NCBI GenBank assembly: GCA_964020085.1 | Contig: OZ026596.1 | Coordinates: 9,504,239-9,568,238 of the forward strand | From: Micromussa lordhowensis | Lineage: Eukaryota > Cnidaria > Anthozoa > Scleractinia > Lobophylliidae | Length of the DNA stretch: 64,000 nt | Direction of reading: 5' to 3' | Shown here: piece after piece, positions 36,001 to 45,408 of the stretch | Position numbering within the stretch: position 1 is the stretch's first letter | Layout: every line of letters starts with the position of its first letter | Translations under genes and position numbers: made by a program | The notes under the pieces: model-generated | What the model was told of the DNA's origin: nothing | What the model saw: only the letters and a program-made list of their open reading frames with translations | The model's database searches: none

Positions 36001-39000
36001 TACATGCATTCATGGTATTTATCTCTTACTTAAAGAAGGGGTTTTCAGGTGATTGTAGAAGTTAATTTGCTTTTTGTATTGATTTAGTAAGAAAAACGTG
36101 GGCCACTAAATAACCAATCAGCAGTAATTAACCATTAATTAATTTTGATGTGACTTGCTTGCACACATTTTCAAGCGTTTGCAGGTGCTGGTTGATTGCA
36201 TGTATATTTGCTTTTAAGAGTTGCGATTGGCCTATTAAATTCATGTGCTGATTACTTCCAACCGCTCCATAAAATGAAACAAATACATAGCAATATAATA
36301 TAAGGACTAACTTGAATAAATTTTCAATGTATTCTTTTTTGTGTCTACTTGAAATGATGAAAAGAGCACACATGACCCCGGCTTCCCTTGCTTGCCACAC
36401 CAACTGAAGGAGAATTGTCACAAATGAAGAAGAATGTTAATGCTATAAACTCTAAGTAAATCACCAAGTTCTCAAAAAGAAGGAACAAGACAAACACATA
36501 CCTCATCCAAGGAATGTGGTACAAATGGCGGTAGGTTGACAGTGCAGTTGTTAATTAGATGATGTGTGACTGATGCAACCTCCTGTGTGCGGCCAATGTA
36601 ATCTCCTTTTACTGTATCTGACAAACAGACATGATAGACGAGATAAGGGAATCTTCAACATCTTTAAAAGCTGCAGGTTGCGCTACAAAACTCAACTTAC
36701 ACTGAATCCTCAAACCACAGACAGACCTAAATTATATAACTATGTATAACTATATAATTATATTAATAAGAAGATATAACGAAGAGACAAGATTCCCTAT
36801 TACTCCGAGTTTCGTGCTCACGCACTCATCAGACAGGGAATCTTGTCTCTTCGTTATATCTTCTTATTCAAAGCTCTACACCTTAAAAGTGTATTGAGCA
36901 CTGTTTAATGGCATTAGCCACTTAATCAAGTTCCACATACTAAGCGATGGTCAGACTAAATTTCTCCATGAGCAGCTAGCTCAGTTCAATTTTTCAACAT
37001 TACAATTTGAAATTTAAAGTTCTATCTCATGATGGTCGAAGCAGTGTCTCTGCGAGAAAAAAACAAGATCCTTCTAGCTCAGTGGTGTCCATGTTGGCCT
37101 GACAAGGGACAGTCAATACTGTATTCACCAGTCATCCTTTGGAAATGGCTTAAACTAACTGTTTAAATAATTGGTTGACTGCTTAATACAGATGAAAGAA
37201 CAATATAACATGGACTGGCAGGCCTGTAGACACAGGTTCTGGCATGGCCACAATTTCATTTTTCTATACAGCTCCCTTCATGATTTGTATGAGGCCATAT
37301 AGTCTTTATATTTAATGCTCTTCGTAGGCTTTCTTTTTACATACAGGTGACCAGGTAAAGGATGTTGAATTAACAATTATTATGGGAGTGATTTTTGCGA
37401 CTCTTGCAAGTGACCAGTCCTAACACATACCAGATTCAATCCCTAACACATACCAGATTCAATCCCAAAGAAGGCCAAATCTTTAGTTATATCTCCCACT
37501 GAAAAATACAAATAAGAATCTGCAAAGTTTCAAATGCCAAAAAATTCAGGAGCACAATACAAGTACAGAATAATTCAATACAATAAGCATACGTGTGCAA
37601 AATAATTAACTGGCACATACCTACGTTTGGTTCCTCTTTTAATTCTCGATCATATATGGCGTGATTGTGACCTTCTGCAAAAACATGATGACCTAAATCT
37701 AGCACTTGAAGCGGCACCTCATAACTAGTTTGTAAACTGTCAATCAATTTCGCATACATGTACTCAAGTCAAGATATGTTAAGGGTCACTCATTCCATGC
37801 TTTTTACTCATTTCGTTATGTTTCCCTACTATGACATTAGCTCTTAAGTGTACATTTCATTTACGGTGCGTTTCTTTATTAAAATCCAAGATTGGATTCT
37901 TAAATCACGATAAACCCGAAAACGGATTTTGCTTTTCTTTACTAATCATATTAATCCAAGATCACTTGGATCATGGTGCATCAAAGGAACCGAAGAATCC
38001 ACTCCGGACATGGATTCTTCGGTTCCTTTAATACACCATGATCCGAGTGATCTTGGATTAATCTGTTTAGAAAAGAAACGCAAAACCGTCTTCAGATTAT
38101 TTCGGATTCAATAATATTTCTTTATTTATTATTTATTTTTATTTTTTTTTAAATACAATCTTGGATTTTCTTAAAGAAACGCACCCTTACAGAACAATTT
38201 ATTGATCAGTAGTACCAAATGTTGATAGCCATTAGGAAATTTTATGCCCACTTTTTGCAAGCTTTCTTAATACTGCACATAATTATTTTGTGCATTTATG
38301 TTACAGTCTTAGCAGAATGATTATCAATTCAAACATGCATCTAACACATTTGCTATGGAATAAGGATAGGATAGGATAGGATAGGATTACTTTATTTAGA
38401 CACGGTATACTCATCAGTCACAACTATAAAAACCTAATTATTTACCAGAATTATTACAAATTTTACAACGACTAGAACTACATTATTCTAAAATACTCTA
38501 AATATTCAATTATAGCTATAATATTAAATGACAAAATAAAACCTGCTTTACATGAGTGCCGTGTATTAAAAAAAAAAAATTCTAAATTTAACTTAATGAA
38601 AAGATACGCTCGCAGCCAGCCCGGAACGCGTTAAGGGAGTCAGCCTGCCGCAACTCGATTGGTAAGCTATTCCAAAGAACTGCTCCAGAGTAACTGAAGC
38701 TATTCTTCATATAGTTTGTGTTTAGTTGTGGGATGGCTAGTTTGCCCTCTGTGTCCCTTAAGGATTAATTGGAGACGCTACTACGGTCAACAAATTTGGA
38801 ACTTAGGTAATCTGGAGTAAGACCATTAAGTGACTTATAAACTATCACAGCCTTATGGATTGTTCGTTGAGAATCAAGTTTTATCCATCCGAGTTTTTTA
38901 ATGAGGTTATCAGCATTGGCATCATAGTTCGAGTAAGTGAGTATACCCGCAGCGCAATTTTAAAGTTTTTTTTGAAGTTTACTGGCTAGGGTTTTGCCGC

Positions 39001-42000
39001 AACATCCCCAGACAGAGTTACAGTAATCAAAGTGAGGCTGTACTAAAGACATGAAGATTGATCGGAGAGTCTCGTGTGGAACGAAAGACCTCACTCTCTT
39101 CAATGCTCTGATACCAGACGTGATTTTCTTACATAAATTCTCAACATGGACATTCCAAGATAGAGTCTGGTCAATATGCGTTATATACAGTTAGTTATTA
39201 TTGTACACTTTAACTGAACCTGTATTAAATGGCAACCCTGTTGTGGTGGTGTGTGCTTAATACAGGTGTCACTGTATGTGATATTGTGTCTCCTATAAGC
39301 TACTACATGGACATTGGTTTGTGGCAACCGGACTTACCATGATCATAAATAATTAATTCGTGGTCTCCAACATCATCAATATCGGTGTCATCTAAAGAAA
39401 CACATTTTTCTTTTCAGATCAAAAATTTTTCTTTTCAGATTAAAAGTATCAAATAAGAAATAATTTTGTTCATGCACATTAGGTTGATATGTTGTACACT
39501 ACAAATAACTGACTTCAACTCATCGCCAATAGACAAGTTTGGGAGGTGGTGGTCAAGTGGTTGTAAGTGGGGGCCAGACAACATTGAAGGCAAAGCATGG
39601 AGGTATCGTAAACACAGTAAGCTCAAACCACCCCTGCATGCATGCAGCCTACAACAGGCACTGTCACAACAGAACACTAATCCAACACTGATCCTACAGC
39701 TGTTGGCCATATAACATTTAACCCCATGCATTTAACAGGGGAGGAATATAAAAGGAATGCTTACAGTGCCACTATGACCAAATTCTCGATATCCATTTTT
39801 TTACAGTTTCGGACACAATAGGTCTTTCCTAGATTTCTTGCCAAATTTCAATCTGTTACAAACGTTAGAATTTGCGGTTTTTGGACCTTTATTTTCGAGA
39901 ATTTCCGGCCGCCATTAATTTTCCTTGTTCCAAGTCTTGGCTGAGATTTGGAGAAAATGAAGTCATATTCTCAAAAATACCACACGGGTTGAAATTATAA
40001 TAATAATTAGCACAGCAATTCGCATAAAGAATAACAAAAACTTTGGCTCATATATTCGTGCAATTTTCTACATCAATTGTTATGATAATTTCAACCCGTG
40101 TGGTATTTTTGAGAATATGACGTCATTTTCTTAAATTCTCACTCAAGACTTGGAACAAGGAAAATTAATGGCGGCCGTAAACTGTCGGAAATAAAGGTCC
40201 AAAAAACATGAGTTCTAATGTTCGTGATAGATTGAAATTTGCCAAGATATCAAGGAAACACCTTTTGTGTTGGAAAATGTAAAAAAATGGGTATCGAGAA
40301 TTTGATCATAGTGGCACTTTAACTTAATATATGAAAGTATGTAAGTATTGTCTGTAGACATGCCACGCTTAAGTTTGCTACAATAATTTATTGGTCTTAC
40401 CACACTGGTGTAGTGAGACTTGAGTTTGAGCCATCTTGGTAAGAAGTCTGCGTGTTTTTGCTTATAAAATATAAGGAAATGTTACAAATTAGTCCACTTC
40501 ATTACTTCCTATTATACAAGGCAAATAACTCTTATTAATACATAATATTATTGATACTGCTGGCTTCAAATTCTAAATACAGTTAACTTGTTTGAGTATT
40601 CCAGGTTGTTTAGTCTCTCAAATGAAAATTTTCAGGAGAAAACTTGAAGAGCTCTAGTTTCTTCTTATTTTAAGATTTTATTCAATTTCATGTTTTGGAG
40701 TTATACTTTCTGGCCCAAATGTTTGATCTGACGAAAAGCAAAATGTCAATATTTAGTATGTAATTTTTTTAAAAATATTCACTTTTTAAGATTAATTTTG
40801 TCAGGCCAATTACACCCGTTAGACAAATTGGACTTACCTCCATCACTTGGCGGCGTTGTTTTAGTCAAATCCACCTGTGGGATCCGCGTTCTTCTTGGAA
40901 TGCCTGATGTTTCATTATTAGTAGTGGTGCAAATAAAAGATAAAAGGTATCTGTTTCATTATGCAGTGTGATAATCCCATAATGAATAACTGTTATAATT
41001 AGTTTTTCCGGTTCTTTAACAGCTACATTTTGGTTCCTAACATAGCCATGTACTTGCATGTTCACAAGTAATCAGCCAAGTAAGGAAACCAAGCAGTGTC
41101 ATAATGTACATGTACATTAACTGATTTGTTAATCTTGTAAGGTGATCATTTGGCTGCCAAAAATATGTATAAAAGGCATGGATGTGCATCTACTGTTGCT
41201 TCATCAATTATATCTAAATTAATGTGATTTATTTAGGACCTGTTTACAGGAGGGAAGGTTACCCTAAGGCTAGTAAGCAGATTACCTGGAGGTTCAAAGA
41301 TAGCCTGGGTTTACAAGTAAAAGTTCACAGGTAGGGTAACCCTACAACCCAGGACAACTTAATGCGCGGTTACATTCAAAGGGTGTGGAAAAAATTGGAA
41401 AGTCAACCCATATAGGCGGGTTTACCCTACCTGGAGTGTTTACAAGGGAAAAAGTTAACCCACCTGCCAGGGTAACCCTACCGCAAGTAGGGTAGCCCGT
41501 CTACTCGGGTAACCCCAACTGGCTTGAAAAAAAAAGAGAAAATGTGCGAGTGCCAGAGAACTCGCAAGGGTAGCCCGCTTGATGGGGTAGTCCTCTCTCC
41601 TTGTTAAGTGGATTTTTTGTAAATACCTCTAAATCAGTTTATTTACAGGTGTAATACAACTTACTTCCGTTAGCATTCGAATTAGCTTGTGAGGAGATGG
41701 TGGCTGTCTGTGGTGTTGCTGTTGCTGTTTAATAGCAATAGAAAAAACACAGATTTACAGTTAAACCCTATTCAGCTATTAAGCAGCCACTCACTGTCTT
41801 AAGCATGAGTAGTTTAAGTATACTAGCTACAAATAATAAAAAAAAAAACAACAACAACTCCAGATACTTTAATAGGGCTCGCCATGCACCTTAAAAATAC
41901 TTGAAATAAATGAAATGAATCTGGTTGTATACACTAGTAGAAATACAGTCGTCATCACATGAGGCAGACACATGCAATAAAACTGTCATACCTGATTCTT

Positions 42001-43460
42001 CTGAAAACAAAAAGTAAACTTTCTTTCTTTTTCCTCTAGAAGAGAAATGTCTTATCAGCTCCTCTCCACAGAGCAGACCTTTAGCCACAGTGGGCATCGA
42101 GTGCCCACTGTCGTATGACTTGATAAATATCAATCTGTAAATGCAATAAAACTGTATTGATCAATTAGATCAAAAGTAACAATTCATCTACATTTTGCAG
42201 AAATGTCATTAGTAGTCGTTGATCATTCAGCTGTAGCCAAGTGCCATAACAACAGAAAACGACTGTTGAAAAGGATATCGGAAAGAAATGAAAAAGCCAT
42301 AATGAACAGGAGGGTACAAAATCCGCATATGGTCAATAAATCTGCACTTTTGCACTGTCATTGCTGTCATGCCGATTTGGCAAGAGCGGCGAAGCCTGGA
42401 GTCACGAGTCGACCGTCGCGAGCTCGCACGAAACATGTCTCGTGCCAGACTCCTCTCCAGTCTCCATATGTTAGCATGTTAGTTGGGGCGCAGCGCGGAA
42501 AAACAGCGCGCGAAAAAAAAAGGAAAAAAAAAAGAAAACACGTGGCGAGAGGAAGCTCTTTTTATTTTTTCAATACAGATAAAAGGAAATGCTGCAGACA
42601 TTAATCGATGTGCAACGTGAGACTGACTTAATTACTTCATTGTGATTGGCTGAGAGCAGGTAAGTTTATCGTTAATTTTTAATTTACTCTGCAGTGCAAA
42701 TCAGTGCAGATAATGTGTATGTGTTGGTATTTTTCTCTGACATACAATAAATGAAGAATGGACTTATAGCGGCTGCCACTTGTGCCCTTAGTATGCTGAT
42801 GTCCGAGCACACCGCAAAAAGCAATGTAAAGGGGACATCTATGTTTGTCCTCTCAATCGCGACATTACAATGACATTACAATAATCATATGAAAGTTTAT
42901 GTTGTAAACATGGCACCGATAAAGCTATGCCGGTTCCAAAAAGTGGATGGTACGCCGAACGATTTTAGAAATCCACGCCGAGCATCTTCGGCATAACGTG
43001 CACGAAATTCATCTATGTTGTGGCACATTAACAGTAAATTGAATTAAAAGTAGTAGACAAGTAGACGAGTACTCGACTACTGAGGTTTCGCAATAAAAGT
43101 CCCAATGCGTTAACTTTTAGCGTATTCCAATTTTGTGTATCATTTCGTAATATCAGGGAGTCTTACCGCGCATTAAAGGGCAAAACAAAACAAACTAAGT
43201 AAACAGGCTTACCTTTTCAAATCGCGTCCCAACAACGACGGGAAGCTTGCTAAAATTAGCCGCCCGATGTCGGCGGCTGAGTGGCTTTTTGTGAAAACCA
43301 CATCAGCCACTCTTCCATCATCTTGTAGCGCCTTCCACGCTTTCGAAGACTGCGAAGGTGCAGCATTGAGTCGTTTTTCAAGATGCACAAACGTCCTCGT
43401 CAAAGCACGTTTGCTTTTCTTGACGATATTGCTGGATTCCGAATCGCTTCTCTCCTCCAT
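24040..43460 (-). CDS. FAF1-like UAS and UBX domain protein, 21 exons, 703 residues
   Basis: Exons in gene order: 43213-43460, 41992-42134, 41665-41724, 40838-40903, 39338-39391, 37621-37674, 37454-37498, 36502-36617, 36312-36403, 35503-35585, 34161-34250, 33210-33288, 31894-31954, 31472-31537, 30698-30814, 29848-29973, 29723-29763, 28664-28703, 28492-28527, 24760-24820, 24040-24473. All junctions are GT-AG and every phase matches (2112 coding bases). Residues 1-130 look ubiquitin-like; an acidic linker follows. A UAS (thioredoxin-like) domain spans about 262-355 (QAREAGVMCALFIISS, KCLFWVADRESAEGKK). A linker with SLVKAQDKEF resembles that of FAF1. A UBX domain spans about 428-500 (RVPPEPKTGHIIILRFGD, EVYDWAGSIKALPLHFTLQ). 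The tail is Glu/Lys/Gln/Asn-rich with basic, NLS-like clusters. UBX proteins are p97/VCP adaptors, but the FPR loop is replaced by LQR. Exons 17-20 are short and are the least certain. Confidence 0.8.
24843..24961. repeat. Palindromic MITE
   Basis: GGGAAGTGTGCTGTTTAAAG and GTGTAACT return as AGTTACACCTGAGTCCTTTG and AAGCACACTTCCC. It lies in intron 19 of the FAF1-like gene, next to exon 20. Confidence 0.75.
25225..27988. repeat. 60-bp minisatellite array, about 46 units
   Basis: Nearly identical 60-bp units stay in exact register from 25261 to 27720; edge units are degenerate, and a one-base deletion shifts the last four. Each unit contains GGCTC-N4-GAGCC and GATACAGTAGA paired with TCTACT-CCAA-GTATC, so it can form two hairpins. 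Main variants are TAGAG, TATAG or TATGG in the first loop and AGTCTAC or AGCCTAC in the second stem. From 26941 to 27660 two successive six-unit blocks share the same variant order, a 360-bp higher-order repeat. It lies in intron 19 of the FAF1-like gene. One of six frames is largely open because 60 is a multiple of 3. Confidence 0.97.
29262..29575. repeat. Tandem repeat, about 2.3 copies of a 137-bp unit
   Basis: AACATCAAAGCTAACCATTC, AAAATAAGTGC, TAGGCC and GAGAACTTAACCAAATTAC recur at a spacing of about 137 bp; the third copy is partial. A poly-T/poly-G run (29221-29247) precedes it. It lies in intron 17 of the FAF1-like gene. Confidence 0.8.
30264..30653. repeat. Palindromic MITE with about 190-bp arms
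   Basis: CAAGTGAAGCGTACCCCTCA on the left and TGAGGGGTACGCTTCACTTG on the right; the arms continue with CAATCCAAGAAT and ATTCTTGGATTG and meet at GGTTTGAAACC. It lies in intron 15 of the FAF1-like gene. Confidence 0.85.
32445..33200 (-). mobile_element. 5'-truncated LINE, CR1/L2-like, with RT C-terminal coding
   Basis: The minus strand encodes the end of a reverse transcriptase: GVVFDETLSLDKHVSSICKS, RVQNCAARLVAGRP and LHWLPVEQQI are typical of CR1/L2-clade elements. The reading frame shifts near 32640, then SRLKTYLFRLAF and a stop follow. The 3' end is AATAAAG followed by a TTATTATTA tail at 32445-32470. It sits in intron 12 of the FAF1-like gene in the sense direction, starting only about 10 bp after the 5' splice site. 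Confidence 0.9.
34428..35357. mobile_element. TIR element with about 95-bp ends
   Basis: TTTTGTGCAAAAAGGGCATA, AAGATCAAGCTAATTTTTGG and GTGTTGACATC on the left return inverted at 35275-35353 with about 85% identity. No transposase. It lies in intron 10 of the FAF1-like gene. Confidence 0.75.
34651..34842. repeat. Fold-back repeat nested in the preceding TIR element
   Basis: CTGCGATCATTCTCTCTTTT, GAAAATCCGT at the left and ACGGACTTTC, AAAAGAGAG, ATGATCGCAG at the right, around a GC-rich centre. Confidence 0.65.
36765..36868. repeat. Perfect-stem hairpin
   Basis: AATAAGAAGATATAACGAAG plus AGACAAGATTCCC is repeated exactly inverted after a loop of about 37 bases (stem about 33 bp). It lies in intron 7 of the FAF1-like gene. 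Confidence 0.85.
37421..37466. repeat. 23-bp duplication carrying a 5' splice site
   Basis: TAACACATACCAGATTCAAT plus CCC occurs twice in tandem. On the minus strand each copy contains the end of exon 7 and its donor (GAATCTG|GTATGTG). Use of the second donor would add 23 bases with an in-frame TAG. Confidence 0.8.
37865..38186. repeat. Palindromic MITE
   Basis: GGTGCGTTTCTTTATTAAAA and TCCAAGATTG at the left; CAATCTTGGATTTTCTT and AAAGAAACGCACC at the right. An inner palindrome is formed by AATCCAAGATCACTTGGATC and its inverse around GGAACCGAAGAATCC. It lies in intron 5 of the FAF1-like gene. Confidence 0.85.
38363..39185 (-). mobile_element. 5'-truncated LINE with RT C-terminal coding and GGATA tail
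   Basis: The minus strand encodes a degraded reverse transcriptase end (DQTLSWNVHVENLCKKI, SLVQPHFDYCNSVWG, GLTPDYLSSKFV, VLWNSLPIELRQ) with at least one stop. The 3' end is AATAAAGTAATCC followed by TATCC repeats. It is in the sense direction in intron 5 of the FAF1-like gene, and is a different subfamily from the LINE at 32445. Confidence 0.9.
39764..40320. repeat. Long palindromic MITE, about 250-bp arms
   Basis: AGTGCCACTATGACCAAATT, TTCCGGCCGCCATTAATTTT and AATACCACACGGGTTGAAAT on the left recur inverted on the right. The centre is about 80 bases of AT-rich sequence. It lies in intron 4 of the FAF1-like gene. Confidence 0.85.
41238..41620. repeat. Repeat rich in GGGTAACCC-type motifs, probable MITE
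   Basis: CCTGTTTACAGGAGGGAAGG on the left and CCTCTCTCCTTGTTAAGTGG on the right are loosely inverted. Between them GGGTTACCC/GGGTAACCC-like motifs occur many times. It lies in intron 3 of the FAF1-like gene. Confidence 0.5.
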
Positions 43461-45408
43461 CGCAATGTCCGGACAGATCGCACAGTAGAGCAGCGATGTG
43501 GTTGAGCCGGGTTTCTTAAAACAATAGAGATCTGCTTTTCCTCAAAGCGTAAAACAAAAGAGTTTTGTTCTTACTCCATCCAGGGGGTACAAGCTGGAGG
43601 TAAACATTTCTTTCTTTCCAAAAGATCAAACGCTTGAATGAAACATATATCAACCCAATCAAAGTTTAGATCGAGATTTAATACTTCAGGTTCTGTTCAA
43701 CACACTACAAGTTACGCTGCGGACGAAAGCGCCCAAAAACCTTGATTCAACTGAAGAATCACGTGTTCGCAGCGTCGCAAGTCTGTTACCCATTAATTTA
43801 TCATCACATCTCATCAAATAAATTTTCTTCAAGAAACTGGTTAAAATGGACTAAAATTGCATCAGAATTCCTCAACAACCTGCACTAATACAACAATAAT
43901 GGTTCTTTGATTTGCGGAGTAACTGTATTTCTGCCACTGTGGCATGACGCCATTGATATAAAATCATCTTGTATTTACAGCTGCTATAAATTACTCACTA
44001 TAGTGTTAAAAATCAGTCACGTGCTTGCGGCGCTGCGCGATTAAGTACCAGCAAAGTTCTCGTGTATTCTCAGACTTCGACAGACGTACCACTAACACAC
44101 GAAATTTGGAATGGCTTTCCAATTTGATACCTCTTCTATTATTTCTCAAGAGTTGGGATGTTCCATCTGGTAAGTCACACTGTCGCTTCTGTCCTTATTA
44201 TATTTTATTTATTTATTCCTTTAACTACGCTCGAAAACTGCAAATTGCGCTAAGCATGAAATAACATCAGTGCGAGAAAACGATTACAGGCACATCATGC
44301 GATAATTGCAATTTGTGTGAAAGCTCCCGTTAATGCATAGTTTTTCAGTTGCATGAACCTTCAATGGTTCATTGATTATAACACATGCCGGATGAGTCGA
44401 CAGACTGTAAGGTTGACAAAAAAATGGCCTATATTTGTCGGCGGAAAATTTCACATATTTACGATTCTCGCTTTACCATGCGAACTTTTAAAGTTTGAGG
44501 TTAAAAAGATGTAGTAACTTCATTATTGTAGAGTAAAGCACGCACGCGGGGATGGCTATCCCGGATCAGTTTTAAAAACGGTCATCAGAAACTGATAAGA
44601 GATTGACACGTGTAACTCGCGTAGGCTGGTTGATGCTCATCAATAGTCGACAGTTTAAGTGACATATTTGAAATTACAGTAAAGCCCGCAATTCGTCGAG
44701 TAGCGGAACTTTATTCGCGAGTGACACGTTTCAACCCCTTACGGGTTCTCCTGTCCTTTATAGCGTATAATCGTACATAAGTTAAAGCCTTCGCCTTCGA
44801 GCTAGAAGGCTCGTGTATTGCTGCACTTCTTCTTCTTCTTCGACCACAATAATGCTTGGATAAGAGGCCGCTTGTATATTTCCCGCTGGCCTATCTATAC
44901 GTTGCGGAGCGGGCCACGTTAGCGAAGGGAGTTTCGTGACTCGTGATCGGATTATTCTCCTCGTGAAATGTGATTTCCATAGTAGCCGAAAAGCGTGATT
45001 TTGCAAACTTATTTTCAGGGAAACGACAAATAAAAGTTTAATTTGCCTTTAACCAGGAATTCTTACTATGTCACCGTTACTACATAATCAATGATATTGT
45101 GTGACCGTGACAGGACGGTTGATCCCCGTGTTGTGACAACGTGGTTTAGTCTGGTTCCCCCTTTACCACCCACTGTTGACTCTGAAACTAGCCTGCCTGG
45201 AAGGCGTCGTCAGGAAAAAAAAGGGGAGGGGGGTGGGTCCTGGGAAGTTCCTCTCGCGCTTTCTTCTCGTGGTGCCCTCCTGCTTCCATCTCCCCCTATT
45301 GCCTCTGCCACGCAGTGTAATCTAAAACTTCAGGTTCAGCGCGCTCGACTAAAACAGGTCGAGCCAGTAAACGGCTTAGTCCAACTTTATCGTTCAAGCG
45401 GGCTGAAA
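43461..45408. promoter_or_regulatory. Intergenic region between divergent FAF1-like and TRAF-like genes
   Basis: 1.9 kb between two start codons facing away from each other. No MITE or known repeat is obvious in the 44.0-45.4 kb part. An open frame at 45091-45408 runs into the RING exon of the TRAF-like gene; it is Pro/Arg-rich, does not look like conserved protein, and may be 5' UTR. Promoters for both genes are inferred to lie here. Confidence 0.5.

Noticed and set aside
37675..37758. Longer exon 6 of the FAF1-like gene starting at ATG 37757
   Set aside because: The frame is open, but no upstream acceptor matches the phase of exon 5; the TTTTTGCAG acceptor at 37674 does.
40402..40448. Extra exon of the FAF1-like gene on the minus strand
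   Set aside because: It has plausible splice borders, but neither possible length (34 or 47 bases) keeps frame, while exons 4 and 5 join in frame without it.
42203..42604. Plus-strand ORF of 133 codons in the first intron of the FAF1-like gene
   Set aside because: Basic, low-complexity translation with no family resemblance and no splice or promoter support.
44782..45006. Minus-strand ORF upstream of the TRAF-like gene
   Set aside because: No domain, and it lies in the probable promoter; likely chance.
45091..45408. N-terminal extension of the TRAF-like protein
   Set aside because: Pro/Arg-rich translation without homology; the RING finger starts right after the ATG at 45409. Left as possible 5' UTR.
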